Under the pieces are notes generated by a model. That model searched no databases. It had not been told where the DNA came from and saw nothing but the letters and a program-made list of their open reading frames with translations. Shown here piece by piece: positions 8,367 to 16,885 of a stretch of DNA of 64,000 nt. The stretch spans positions 3,198,001 to 3,262,000 of the forward strand of contig NZ_PDIY01000001.1 of NCBI RefSeq assembly GCF_002563655.1. Direction: 5' to 3'. The DNA comes from Bacillus sp. es.034. GTDB taxonomy: Bacteria; Bacillota; Bacilli; Bacillales; Bacillaceae_B. The position numbers and the translations under genes were made by a program. Every line of letters starts with the position of its first letter. The first letter of the stretch is position 1.

Positions 8367-9182
8367 ATGACTCACTATACAATCACTACTTCCATAGGGG
8401 ATCAATTGATTGAAAGAAAACAGGAAATCGCCAACTCGATTTTCTCTGAACTTGCCACATCATACCCCGAGCTATATGTCGAAGAAAGAAAAAATGACAG
8501 TCTGCCATATTTTGTACAGCTCATTGAACTCATTGGCAATGGATTATTGAAAGGAAAAAGCTTTGAGACTCATTCAAAGAATTGGGGGAAAGAGGTTGGA
8601 AGACTTGCTTCCGGTCAAGGAATCCCTCTCAATATGTCAATAAGTAAAGTTTCCCTGTATAAAAAAGTGGTATTAGAAGAGGTAGTCCTTCAAAATGATG
8701 ATACTTTGACGAAAGAAATCCTCCTGCAGATTACACATGATATCGACGAATCCTTTACAACGATGATTTCCGCTTTTTGTGAAGCGTATAGTGAATATGC
8801 AGCTGAGCAGTTGAAGATCTCGGAAGAAAAATATCTGTCCTTATCTACACCGGTTGTCCCCATCTTCTCGGACCTCGCTGTTCTGCCTTTAATCGGTCAA
8901 GTCGATGAAGTTCGTGGAGAAATGATGGCAGAGCATGTTCTACTCGAGTGTAAAAAGCTTTCTATACAACAATTGATCATCGACCTTTCCGGTGTGTATG
9001 AAGTGAATCCGTTATTTCAACAAGGGGTCATGAAACTGATTGACAGTCTTAAATTACTTGGAATTGAACCTATTTTATCAGGAATGCGCCCCGAGATGAG
9101 TATCGAATTCGTTCAAATTGGGATTAATATTTCAACCATTAAAGTCTATCAAACACTTAATAAAGCCGTAGAGGCTCATTAA
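8367..9182 (+). CDS. RsbR-type stressosome STAS protein, phosphosite not conserved
   Basis: A 271-residue protein. The N-terminal 150 residues are a helical, globin-like sensor domain as in RsbRA-RD. Residues about 160-270 are a STAS domain (LAVLPLIGQVDEVRGEMM, LLGIEPILSGMRPEMSIEFVQIGI). RsbR co-antagonists form the stressosome with RsbS and control sigma-B through RsbT. The usual DTMVAH segment with the phosphorylatable threonine reads VNPLFQQG here, so this copy probably cannot be phosphorylated at that site. The paralogue at 36677-37519 retains it. The ribosome site is GGAGG and a terminator follows. It stands alone rather than in an rsb operon. Confidence 0.8.
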   Translation: MTHYTITTSIGDQLIERKQEIANSIFSELATSYPELYVEERKNDSLPYFVQLIELIGNGLLKGKSFETHSKNWGKEVGRLASGQGIPLNMSISKVSLYKKVVLEEVVLQNDDTLTKEILLQITHDIDESFTTMISAFCEAYSEYAAEQLKISEEKYLSLSTPVVPIFSDLAVLPLIGQVDEVRGEMMAEHVLLECKKLSIQQLIIDLSGVYEVNPLFQQGVMKLIDSLKLLGIEPILSGMRPEMSIEFVQIGINISTIKVYQTLNKAVEAH

Positions 9183-9199
9183 TCACTTCTATGCACATG

Positions 9200-9230
9200 A
9201 AAAAGGACCTCATTCGCTGAAGTCCTTTTT
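9200..9230 (+). terminator. Terminator after the STAS gene
   Basis: An AAAAAGGAC / GTCCTTTTT stem with a 13-base loop, followed by T residues. Confidence 0.75.
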
Positions 9231-9271
9231 TATATGTATATGAGATAGATAGCGTAAGTTAGATTAGCCGA

Positions 9272-10012
9272 TCAGGCTGTTTTCCTTGATATGATAATAA
9301 GAAATGATGGTCTTCGTTCTTCATTTTTCAAACTCGGCATTAGTTTAATTCCTTCTCCGGTGGGCAGGGGTTCATGCATTTTTTCCAACATGAAACCATG
9401 GCTAATAAGCCCATTAACCAAGGTCGGTATGGTCCTGTGATATTTGATCACTCCGTCTACATACCAATGCTGTTCCCGTTTCCCTTCTTCCCTGTAATGG
9501 TCAAGTGCCCAGTGCAACCGGTCCCCATCTGCATTTTGCCACCAATTTTTCATTTCCTTTCTAGCGGTTACGACTGGGTGCTCGGTTGAGTAGATCAACA
9601 ACCCGCCCGGCTTTAAAAAGCCATAAAGCTTTCGGATCAAAGATTCATAGTCTTCTATATAATGGATCGCCAGTGAGCTTACAATTAAGTCAAAAGGTTC
9701 TGTTGGAATGGTTAGGTCTTCAATCGGACTGCAAACGTATGTAATATTTTCGTCTTTATTTTCTAGTAATGCCCTTGAGATCATCTTTTCAGAAATATCC
9801 ACCCCTACGACGGCGGATGCACCCATTTCAATACAGTATTTCGACAACTCCCCGGTTCCGCACCCAAGATCCATTATCCGTTTCCCCTTCAGATCTGGAA
9901 GGGCATCTTTCATTGCAGGCTGTTCAAGGAAATCATTATAGGTCATTTTGGAATCACGCAAATTCATGTATCCTTCAAAAAATGTGGGATTGTCATAAAT
10001 ATTTTGTTTCAT
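9272..10012 (-). CDS. Class I SAM-dependent methyltransferase
   Basis: A 246-residue Rossmann-fold methyltransferase. SAM motif I is IMDLGCGTGELSKY (residues about 46-59), motif II reads VVGVDISEKMI and the IAIHYIEDYESL segment follows strand 4, as in the UbiE/Methyltransf_11 group. The N-terminus starts MKQNIYDNPTFFEGYMNLR, a pattern shared by small-molecule methyltransferases of unknown substrate in Bacilli. The ribosome site is AAGGAAAA. The next gene on the same strand (peptidase E-like) starts upstream with a 33-base gap, so the two may be co-transcribed. Confidence 0.85.
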   Translation of the reverse strand: MKQNIYDNPTFFEGYMNLRDSKMTYNDFLEQPAMKDALPDLKGKRIMDLGCGTGELSKYCIEMGASAVVGVDISEKMISRALLENKDENITYVCSPIEDLTIPTEPFDLIVSSLAIHYIEDYESLIRKLYGFLKPGGLLIYSTEHPVVTARKEMKNWWQNADGDRLHWALDHYREEGKREQHWYVDGVIKYHRTIPTLVNGLISHGFMLEKMHEPLPTGEGIKLMPSLKNEERRPSFLIIISRKTA

Positions 10013-10045
10013 AGTTTTCCTTCTTTCTCTTATTATTCAATGGTT

Positions 10046-10720
10046 TCACAAAAATCGGCCAGGCTCAAAAACACTTTTCGTCAGGTCCCTACTAAAAACA
10101 TAGGCGGGCATAGTACCCAGCACTTCCATACTTCCACTCTTGAATTTCAGACCGGTCTCTTCACTTAGGGCTATGACAGGCTTACGGTATTCTTGAATAA
10201 ACTGATGAATCAGCGGGTCATTTTCTTCCTCATAATGACACCATATAGAAAAGTCATTGAGGAAAGACAATCCGTCTCTCTTCTTCAATTGGACATCATT
10301 ATCATCCATATGGATACACGTTGCTATATTACTGCCCATGACAATCGCACCGGCACTGCCGCCGTAAATCATGCCGCCTTCTTCTTTGAAAGCCGATAAG
10401 TGGATGTGGAAATCCGATTGAAGAATAGTATGCATTAAACTGAACGTGTTTCCACCCCCTATATACACAGCAGAGTATCTCTTAAGGTCATCCTGGGTCT
10501 TCCCCCTAAGATCCACCCACATCGTAATGTCTTTAACCCCCAAAGGTACAAATACACTCTTGATCCACTCATAACACGCCTCATACGAAATATCCCCCGG
10601 ATCCATAGCCATCGGCAGATATAATAATGACCTCGCACCAGCCAATTCATCCGCAAACACCCTATCAATCGCCAACGTCTGATCCCTATCCCCACCGCCG
10701 GAAAGATACAATGCACCCAT
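10046..10720 (-). CDS. Peptidase E (S51) / class I glutamine-amidotransferase-like protein
   Basis: A 224-residue protein of the S51 family. The nucleophile elbow GGSAGAIVM (serine near residue 108) and the preceding AVYIGGGNTFSLM are the hallmark motifs of dipeptidase E and cyanophycinase-like enzymes. The start is ATG 10720 with GAAGGGG at 8-base spacing; a GTG three codons upstream would overlap the ribosome site. Homologues either cleave aspartyl dipeptides or have no known activity. The repeat pair at 10743-10839 sits directly upstream, in the 5' untranslated region or promoter zone. Confidence 0.8.
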   Translation of the reverse strand: MGALYLSGGGDRDQTLAIDRVFADELAGARSLLYLPMAMDPGDISYEACYEWIKSVFVPLGVKDITMWVDLRGKTQDDLKRYSAVYIGGGNTFSLMHTILQSDFHIHLSAFKEEGGMIYGGSAGAIVMGSNIATCIHMDDNDVQLKKRDGLSFLNDFSIWCHYEEENDPLIHQFIQEYRKPVIALSEETGLKFKSGSMEVLGTMPAYVFSRDLTKSVFEPGRFL

Positions 10721-10742
10721 TCTAACCACCCCTTCCTATTGA

Positions 10743-10839
10743 AGGGACGGACCTCCAATTTCTGCCACACAATTATCATAATTATAGCAATAATCAGGGT
10801 TTGTGCCATCTTTTATTATCAGTTTGGAGGTCCGTCCCT
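10743..10839. repeat. REPIN-like inverted pair
   Basis: Two copies of the dispersed repeat face each other: the 16-bp arms at 10743-10758 and 10824-10839 are perfect inverted copies and enclose 65 AT-rich bases. The unit fills the gap between the peptidase-E-like gene start (10720) and the esterase stop (10855). It has the architecture of a REPIN or a very small MITE. Confidence 0.8.
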
Positions 10840-10854
10840 CTATTTTGAAACTCG

Positions 10855-11625
10855 TTAAATCTTGAACAAGTATTCAAAAATCATCGGTACCCTTTCTCTC
10901 CATGCCACTTCGTTATGCTCCGCACCCTCAACTATTTCAAAACGACTGTCCTGGACTTTTTCTTTGAGTATACGATAGACATTCATACTTGAATCGATGT
11001 AGGTCAAATCATCAATGGTTTCTGTATTTTCTTTTGTGCCGATATCAATGTAAAAACGTTCCACCGGTGATAGATCACTTTCTTTGATCAAGTCCTCGAT
11101 TTCCAGTTGATTGAACCAATATGCAGATGAAATGGAAGCCACTCTTTTAAAAATATGAGGATACATGCACGCGGCATAGGTCGATATCAGTCCACCCATT
11201 GAACTTCCAGCCATGCTGGTTTCATCTGGATTCGTCCGGTACGTACGATCGATCAGTGGCTTTAATTCATTTACGATAAATTCAATATACTTCTTTCCCT
11301 CTCCCCCTATCGATGTGCGATCTGCTGAAAACACATCAGTCATTTCCGCACTTTCCCAAGGACCATATTCGTCCAACCTCTTTAATCCTTCATTGCAGTC
11401 GATCCCTACTACAATGAGATCCATCTTTTCCTTTTCTAGATATTCTCCGATTCTCCATGCCATTCCATATCCAGCATCTTCATCCCGGTAAAGATTTTGC
11501 CCATCATGCATGTAAAGTACTTTGTACCTTTTGGTTTCCATTTCATGATAATTCTCCGGTAAATAAACACGTACTGTTCTTTGCCGATTCAATGGGGTTA
11601 TAGTCACTTCAAAATGATCATACAT
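10855..11625 (-). CDS. Alpha/beta-hydrolase esterase, enterochelin-esterase-like
   Basis: A 256-residue hydrolase of the putative-esterase (Fes/BesA-like) family. The nucleophile is the serine in AGSSMGGL (residues about 122-129), and the oxyanion strand is KVLYMHDGQNLY. A C-terminal histidine in GAEHNEVAWRERVP completes the triad. Members hydrolyse siderophore esters, S-formylglutathione or acyl esters; here no siderophore genes are adjacent, so the substrate is open. The start has GGAGGG upstream. No signal peptide is present, so the protein is cytosolic. Confidence 0.85.
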   Translation of the reverse strand: MYDHFEVTITPLNRQRTVRVYLPENYHEMETKRYKVLYMHDGQNLYRDEDAGYGMAWRIGEYLEKEKMDLIVVGIDCNEGLKRLDEYGPWESAEMTDVFSADRTSIGGEGKKYIEFIVNELKPLIDRTYRTNPDETSMAGSSMGGLISTYAACMYPHIFKRVASISSAYWFNQLEIEDLIKESDLSPVERFYIDIGTKENTETIDDLTYIDSSMNVYRILKEKVQDSRFEIVEGAEHNEVAWRERVPMIFEYLFKI

Positions 11626-11701
11626 TCTTTTAACCCTCCACTTTTTATACTAAGTGTAGCATGAGAATGGGGCTTTCTGATAAAAAGTCAAAACATTATG
11701 T

Positions 11702-11731
11702 AAAAAAAAGAGAAGCTGCTCATGAGCTTCC
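11702..11731 (-). terminator. Terminator after the lipase gene
   Basis: The minus strand has GGGAAGCT ... AGCTTCTC followed by eight T residues, located 15 bases beyond the lipase stop. Confidence 0.75.
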
Positions 11732-11745
11732 CAATTGAGGACTTA

Positions 11746-13233
11746 TTATTGACCGAATACCTTCCCACTTGCATCAACATAAATCGTTTTGATGAGGGTC
11801 CGTTTGAATCTCTTTCTATCCTTTTCAGCGTCTATATCAATGGTTACGTTGTAAACGCCTTCGCCCAGTGTTGGTAGTTTCAGTGTACCGTCCTTAAGTT
11901 TCAGCTTGCTTTCTTTTAACTTCCCATTCTCGTAATATTCGATTGTTGTTTCTTGTTGGAGCTTCATCTTACTGTCCATTTTCTTTAAGCTGATTTCACC
12001 CCTATCAATGTTCACCTTCACAGCATCGTTCACTGTACTCTCTAAAGAAACATTCATAAGATATTTTTCTGGATTTGCAGAAGTAGATTGGAGAGTCCAC
12101 TCACCAGGAATAGGGTTTGGAATCGTAAGAGTATAATGATAAGCCCCGTTAAAATATTCCCCTTCGTCTTTTTTTACATTGAAGGAAGAATGTATTGTCT
12201 GTTTCGGATCCTTCAGGGTCAAGCTGGAGGAAGAACTATTACTTATCCAATCGAAGGTGACTGAATCAGCACCTTCTTCAACAAGGACTTTTTCTTGTTT
12301 TTTCCCCTTCGTTTCTCCGCCTCTGACGTACGATGCTGCGTCAGGATTGAAAGTTGTAGATTGCTCACTGCTTTGAACATTTGCACCTGATGAATTGACC
12401 GTACTTTCATTTAAATAATCTTTGAATAAGTTAAATGTGGACGATCCCTCCTTGATGGTGAAATGGTTCCAGTCCCCCACCCTCAATTCTGTGGCATACG
12501 GCAGTCTGGAACTATTGACCGTAACAGCACCGTCATTGCTTCCATAAGGACTCAGATATAATCCACCCCAGTAAAGCGAGCTTCCAAAGCTTCCCCACTT
12601 TGTCCCTCCAAACGTATAAATTGGATTTTTATTTACATTCACATGCTGATCGGTTTCCGACCGGAAGTATGCCATATACCCAGTTTGCAGGGAGTAGGTG
12701 GCATCATTCTTACTGCCAAGGATGCCGGCAAGCCAACCTGCCCAGCTGCTATATGCCAAGTCCGCCAATTGTGAGCCGTGATGAGGTGTAGACAGGGTGA
12801 TCACTCTTGAAACATAAGGAAAGGCACCATAGTGAACGAGAGCCGATTGAGTATCGATTCCTCCTTTACTATGGGCGACAACCACCACTTTCTCTCCGTA
12901 GTAATTGTAAATCTCTCGTATTTTTTGGGCGAGGAGCGCTCCGTTGTCCCACATATTCTTTGTAGGGTACAGGTCGATAAAAGCGGATTCATAACCATTT
13001 TGATAAGCGGTGTCGTACATATTGTTTTCGTTCCACCATGTATTGGAAGAGCTGTTTAAACCATGAACAAAAAGGATTGGTTGTTTAAAAGGAGCAACAT
13101 ACGAGGGAGTCGTACCTACATACCACTGTCCCGGAACTCCAGAAGGATCATCATTTCCGAAAGATCCGGCCTGACTCCAGGTTGGCAGGAGTAAAAACAG
13201 TGCCAAAATTGTCATATTAATTTTTTTGATCAT
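11746..13233 (-). CDS. Secreted triacylglycerol lipase with C-terminal accessory domain
   Basis: A 495-residue secreted lipase. The start ATG 13233 is set by AAAGGAG at 7-base spacing and yields a clean signal peptide (MIKKINMTILALFLLLPTWSQAG). The catalytic domain covers residues about 25-280: oxyanion region PILFVHGLNSSSNTWW and nucleophile elbow VVAHSKGGIDT (AHSKG matching AxSxG-type lipases). The catalytic histidine is probably in RVGDWNHFTI. The remaining 200 residues form a beta-rich extension (VNIDRGEISLKKMD, YNVTIDIDAE) suited to substrate binding or cell-wall attachment. It is monocistronic, with its own terminator. Confidence 0.85.
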   Translation of the reverse strand: MIKKINMTILALFLLLPTWSQAGSFGNDDPSGVPGQWYVGTTPSYVAPFKQPILFVHGLNSSSNTWWNENNMYDTAYQNGYESAFIDLYPTKNMWDNGALLAQKIREIYNYYGEKVVVVAHSKGGIDTQSALVHYGAFPYVSRVITLSTPHHGSQLADLAYSSWAGWLAGILGSKNDATYSLQTGYMAYFRSETDQHVNVNKNPIYTFGGTKWGSFGSSLYWGGLYLSPYGSNDGAVTVNSSRLPYATELRVGDWNHFTIKEGSSTFNLFKDYLNESTVNSSGANVQSSEQSTTFNPDAASYVRGGETKGKKQEKVLVEEGADSVTFDWISNSSSSSLTLKDPKQTIHSSFNVKKDEGEYFNGAYHYTLTIPNPIPGEWTLQSTSANPEKYLMNVSLESTVNDAVKVNIDRGEISLKKMDSKMKLQQETTIEYYENGKLKESKLKLKDGTLKLPTLGEGVYNVTIDIDAEKDRKRFKRTLIKTIYVDASGKVFGQ

Positions 13234-13453
13234 ACACTCGCTCCTTTTCTGTAGTAATAAACCTGTAAAGTATATCGACATGATTCAGAAGATATGCCCG
13301 GATTGAGAAATATGTGAAGAAAGGTCTAAACGGTGATGTGAGATTAGTAAGAATGACTCAGATGGATGATTTTACTATTAAATGGTCAATCATTCCACTT
13401 ATATTAAACTTGTGTGAATCTATGTGTTCATTCTTTTATTATCGTAAAAGCTA

Positions 13454-13504
13454 TGCTATAGTATGATCAGTTGATTTCGATTATCGATATCGCATATCGA
13501 TATC
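13454..13504 (+). promoter_or_regulatory. Promoter and operator of the padR-chrA operon
   Basis: An extended -10 element TGCTATAGT lies at 13454-13462. Twenty bases further is a perfect inverted repeat, TATCGATAT-CGC-ATATCGATA (13482-13502), ending just before the GGAGGTG ribosome site. It can also be read as two direct TATCGATATC units spaced by 3 bases. Position and symmetry suit an operator for the PadR regulator encoded immediately downstream. Confidence 0.6.
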
Positions 13505-13521
13505 AAGCGGAGGTGATAAAA

Positions 13522-13830
13522 GTGGAAGAGAAAGTCTTACGGAAACTATTCCTCGGTTTCATTCAAATACACATTCTTCATCATGCCAAAGAGGAGCCCA
13601 TTTACGGGACATGGATGCTGGAGGAACTGAGAGAGCATGGATATAGCATCAGCTCCGGTACTCTGTATCCGATCCTGCATTCGATGGAAACTGACGGCCT
13701 GTTGATAAAAGAAGATAAAAACGTGGACGGAAAAATCAGGAAGTACTATTCCACCACTGACAAAGGAAGTGCAGTCTTGGTAGAGGCCCGACACAAAGCG
13801 TTCGAGCTCTTTAAAGAAATCAAAGATTGA
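13522..13830 (+). CDS. PadR-family transcriptional regulator
   Basis: A 102-residue PadR winged-helix regulator: EKVLRKLFLGFIQIHILHHAKEEPIYGTWMLEELREHGYSIS, then SSGTLYPILHSMETDGLLI, which is the PadR signature. The start is GTG 13522, 6 bases after GGAGGTG; an upstream TTG would place translation across the operator. It lies 17 bases before the chromate transporter gene and is almost certainly its regulator. PadR-CHR pairs are known in Bacillaceae, where the regulator represses until chromate or another signal is present. Confidence 0.9.
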   Translation: MEEKVLRKLFLGFIQIHILHHAKEEPIYGTWMLEELREHGYSISSGTLYPILHSMETDGLLIKEDKNVDGKIRKYYSTTDKGSAVLVEARHKAFELFKEIKD

Positions 13831-13847
13831 TAAGAAGGTGAATCACA

Positions 13848-15032
13848 ATGAAAACAGCTATGAATCTTAAAACACTTTTAGAAATCCTTATGATTTCAAC
13901 GAGACTTGGCTTCACCTCATTTGGAGGGCCTGTTGCCCATCTTGGTTATTTCCATGAAGAATATGTGCGCAGAAGGAAATGGATGGATGAAAAAAGCTAT
14001 GCTGATCTCGTTGCCCTTTGTCAGTTCCTGCCTGGACCGGCAAGCAGTCAGGTCGGGATGGGTATAGGCATTATGCGTGCCGGCGTGCTTGGGGGTATTG
14101 TTTCTTTTCTCGGATTCACTCTCCCTTCGATTGTAGCATTAATACTCTTTGCACTCGTCCTCCAGGGTGTGGGGGTGACGGATGCTGGATGGATCCATGG
14201 ATTAAAAATCGTTGCAGTTGCAGTAGTCGGTCATGCGATCTTAGGGATGGCACAAAAGTTGACGCCGGATTTAAAGAGAAAAGCCATTGCCCTGTTCGCT
14301 CTGGTAGTCATTTTGATGTGGCAGACCGCCATCTCCCAAGTGGCAGTGATCCTTCTGTCTGCTCTTATCGGCTTCCTACTCTATAAACATCATGCTTCTG
14401 ATCAGGAAGCAAGAGTGAAGGTCCCGATTTCCCGCAGGTTAGCGGTGGTCTGCTTATCGATATTCTTCGGATTATTAATTCTCCTTCCGATTATCCGGGA
14501 AGCAACCACATTGGAATGGGTGGCACTCTTTGATAGTTTCTACCGATCCGGGTCTCTGGTCTTTGGTGGGGGCCATGTTGTATTACCTCTGTTGGAACGT
14601 GAATTTGTCCCGACAGGTTGGCTGACCGAAGAACAGTTCCTTGCAGGGTATGGTGCAGCCCAGGCAGTTCCGGGTCCCCTTTTTACGTTTGCAGCATATA
14701 TTGGAGCTGTCGTAAACGGATGGAAAGGTGGACTGCTAGCGACGGTTGCCATTTTCCTTCCTGCATTCCTGTTGATTACAGGGGCTTTGCCGTTCTGGGA
14801 TTCCCTTAGGCAGAATCCAAAGATAAAAGGCGCGTTGATGGGGGTGAATGCAGCAGTCGTAGGAATTCTGATTGCGGCTTTCTATCACCCGATCTGGACA
14901 TCATCGATCCTTGCTCCTGTGGATTTTGCATTGGCGTCTATTCTGTTCAGTATGCTTGTGTTCTGGAAGCTGCCACCTTGGATGGTAGTAATTGCAGGGG
15001 CACTTGGAGGGCTTGTAATCAGGATGATGTAG
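13848..15032 (+). CDS. chrA: Chromate (CHR family) ion transporter
   Basis: A 394-residue two-domain CHR transporter. Each half carries the family signature: FTSFGGPVAHLGYFHEEYV with QFLPGPASSQVGMGIG in the first, and FGGGHVVLPLLEREFV with QAVPGPLFTFAAYIGA in the second. About 10-12 hydrophobic segments are present. ChrA proteins export chromate across the membrane; some take up sulfate or another anion instead. It is second in a two-gene operon with the PadR regulator. A long hairpin downstream ends transcription for it and for the convergent pssA. Confidence 0.9.
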   Translation: MKTAMNLKTLLEILMISTRLGFTSFGGPVAHLGYFHEEYVRRRKWMDEKSYADLVALCQFLPGPASSQVGMGIGIMRAGVLGGIVSFLGFTLPSIVALILFALVLQGVGVTDAGWIHGLKIVAVAVVGHAILGMAQKLTPDLKRKAIALFALVVILMWQTAISQVAVILLSALIGFLLYKHHASDQEARVKVPISRRLAVVCLSIFFGLLILLPIIREATTLEWVALFDSFYRSGSLVFGGGHVVLPLLEREFVPTGWLTEEQFLAGYGAAQAVPGPLFTFAAYIGAVVNGWKGGLLATVAIFLPAFLLITGALPFWDSLRQNPKIKGALMGVNAAVVGILIAAFYHPIWTSSILAPVDFALASILFSMLVFWKLPPWMVVIAGALGGLVIRMM

Positions 15033-15045
15033 TAGGATAAAGAAA

Positions 15046-15088
15046 TACAGAAATGAGCCAGGCGATGATCGCCTGGCTCATTTCTGTA
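15046..15088. terminator. Bidirectional terminator between chrA and pssA
   Basis: A perfect inverted repeat with 21-base arms (15046-15066 and 15068-15088) around one central base. The core GAGCCAGGCGAT is GC-rich. It sits between two convergent genes and can work in both directions, although the T tracts are short. Confidence 0.75.
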
Positions 15089-15108
15089 TTATTAATATTA
15101 GAGAAAAC

Positions 15109-15783
15109 TTATCTTCTTATAAACCGGTACGCCAGATATGCAATATACAATGGGGTTGCAATGTAAATTAAATAAGGAAATTCTTCATATGTCCCTTTGA
15201 AGATCACATACAATAATGCCCCGATAAAGATTGTTACGATCGTCCCATACTTAGGTAACGGAACTTCTTTCAGGCTCGGTATCCTGATCCTGCTCACCAT
15301 CAGAAAGCACATCGCTGTAAAAATGACCGTCGTCACGATATTCGGAATCCAGTTACCGAACAAAGTAAGAATGGCCAGGATCCCTCCGGCAGCCGTTATA
15401 GGGACGCCGACAAAATAATGCAGGGATGATTTCGGCGGACTTGTGTTGAATCGTGCAAGACGGTATGCACCGAATAAAGGGAATAAACCTGCCACTATGA
15501 ACCCTAATAATCCGAATTGGAAGAAGTATGTATAGTACACAAGGAATGATGGTGCGACCCCGAAGGTCACGATGTCCGCCAATGAATCCAATTCCTTCCC
15601 GAGAACACTGTCTGCATTGAGCATTCTTGCAAGTCTCCCGTCCATACTGTCGAGCATCATGCCAATGATGATTAAAACTGCTGCATTTTTAAATTGTCCA
15701 TTTGCCGCAAATCCGATGGATAAGAATCCGCAATATAAATTCCCCAGGGTCACCATATTGGGGATTTTTTTCGTTAGTTTCAT
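15109..15783 (-). CDS. pssA: CDP-diacylglycerol-serine O-phosphatidyltransferase
   Basis: A 224-residue integral membrane enzyme that makes phosphatidylserine, the precursor of phosphatidylethanolamine. The CDP-alcohol phosphotransferase motif MDGRLARMLNADSVLGKELDSLAD (D-G-x2-A-R-x8-G-x3-D-x3-D) is complete near residues 45-69. About six membrane segments follow. ATG 15783 is preferred over an upstream TTG because of GAGGAC ahead of it. In B. subtilis pssA is followed by ybfM and psd; here neither is visible. The next gene upstream is a divergent DUF2062 membrane protein. Confidence 0.9.
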   Translation of the reverse strand: MKLTKKIPNMVTLGNLYCGFLSIGFAANGQFKNAAVLIIIGMMLDSMDGRLARMLNADSVLGKELDSLADIVTFGVAPSFLVYYTYFFQFGLLGFIVAGLFPLFGAYRLARFNTSPPKSSLHYFVGVPITAAGGILAILTLFGNWIPNIVTTVIFTAMCFLMVSRIRIPSLKEVPLPKYGTIVTIFIGALLYVIFKGTYEEFPYLIYIATPLYIAYLAYRFIRR

Positions 15784-15992
15784 TTTTAGTCCTCGCTCTG
15801 CCAAATATTCTATTAGTATTAGAATACCATTTTATTCATCCTCATAAAGCTGTGTCATAAAAAATTTCAATATTTCCTGTAAAAAAGTCCTTTTTTAATT
15901 TACAAACCTCAAAATTAGACATACTATAAACAAGGATGATATTAACACAAATTGAACGGAATCACATTCTTAAAATATATGGTGATGATTAT

Positions 15993-16439
15993 ATGATTAG
16001 AAAAAAACTAAGAGAAATAAAGTGCCTGACTTTAAAACTATTACGCCTTAAAGATAATGCTCATAGCATCGCTTTGGGATTCACGGTTGGCTTATTGATT
16101 AATTTCGTACCTTCCTTCGGCATCGGTCCTGTCATTTCTACAGCCAGTGCAAAAATATTCAAGGGAAACCCGTTCGCGGGATTAGTTGGCGGGGTCTCTT
16201 TAATCTGGGCTTTCCCTTTCTTCTTCTATTTGAATCTTGTTGTAGGACATCTCTTCTTCCCGGTTGATTCTTCGGGTGATGCAGTAGGGGTTGGAATACA
16301 AATAGGAAAAGCTTTCATTACAGGAATGATGATCAATATCCCTTTATGCGGGATCCTGATCTATGCCATCATGAATTCTGCCGTTAAAAAATATCGAGGG
16401 ACATTGCTGACGTTTGTTCAAAGAAAGTGGAACGTATAA
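15993..16439 (+). CDS. DUF2062 membrane protein
   Basis: A 148-residue protein with a basic N-terminus (MIRKKLREIKCLTLKLLRLK) and a DUF2062 core (SIALGFTVGLLINFVPSFGIGPVISTASAKIFKGNPFAGLVGG, shown in parts), with three to four hydrophobic helices. The start ATG 15993 follows GGTGATG; an upstream ATG at 15936 lacks a ribosome site. DUF2062 proteins are small inner-membrane proteins of unknown function, sometimes fused to glycosyltransferases. It is the single gene in this orientation between pssA and the PspB-like gene. Confidence 0.75.
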   Translation: MIRKKLREIKCLTLKLLRLKDNAHSIALGFTVGLLINFVPSFGIGPVISTASAKIFKGNPFAGLVGGVSLIWAFPFFFYLNLVVGHLFFPVDSSGDAVGVGIQIGKAFITGMMINIPLCGILIYAIMNSAVKKYRGTLLTFVQRKWNV

Positions 16440-16610
16440 CCCTCCCTCTTTTACTTTCAAATTTTTGAAACTCTTTCACGGATTCATTCGTATATATTTT
16501 TATAATGAATTCTTACTTATGAATACCACATTTTATACTATTTCGTCTCGCACTTTGTTATAATTTAACTATTACAAGTCGAGCATAAAAGGAGAAAGAG
16601 GAGGATCGAA

Positions 16611-16835
16611 ATGACTGGAACCATAGCTGTGATCATGATTTTTTCCATACCCATTCTCGGTATCGTTACAGACCATTTCCAAAAGCAATCCAAGCTGAAG
16701 CAAAAAATGATAGAAGATGAACTCGAACTCGAAAAACTCAAACATGAAAATTTCGTCATAGAAACCCAAAAAATGAGGCTTGAATTAGAAAAGATGAACC
16801 TTGAGGATCCCAAGGAAAAAACGCATACGATTTGA
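16611..16835 (+). CDS. Small membrane protein with coiled coil, PspB-like layout
   Basis: A 74-residue protein: one N-terminal membrane helix (TGTIAVIMIFSIPILGIVTD), then a charged heptad-rich helix rich in K, E and L (KLKQKMIEDELELEKLKHE). This is the layout of phage-shock protein B and of many short Bacillus membrane proteins, but the sequence match is not strong enough for a name. Ribosome sites AAAGGAG and GAGGAGG precede the ATG, and TATAAT lies at 16559-16564. It probably acts at the membrane by binding a partner through the coiled coil. Confidence 0.65.
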   Translation: MTGTIAVIMIFSIPILGIVTDHFQKQSKLKQKMIEDELELEKLKHENFVIETQKMRLELEKMNLEDPKEKTHTI

Positions 16836-16849
16836 AGAAATACAGTGAA

Positions 16850-16876
16850 AGAGCCGGTCACAAAGTGGCAGGCTCT
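16850..16876. terminator. Hairpin between convergent genes
   Basis: AGAGCC ... GGCTCT with an inner GTCAC/GTGGC stem and one mismatch. T tracts are weak on both sides, so this is a likely but not certain bidirectional terminator. Confidence 0.5.
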
Positions 16877-16885
16877 ATTCCATGA

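Noticed and set aside
10459..10809. 116-codon minus-strand frame across the REPIN and peptidase-E-like gene
   Set aside because: It is a shadow of the peptidase-E-like gene and crosses the repeat; Trp/Arg-rich composition is not credible.
13848..15032. Chromate transporter as a sign of a mobile metal-resistance island
   Set aside because: There is no transposase, integrase or other resistance gene nearby; the pair sits among housekeeping genes.
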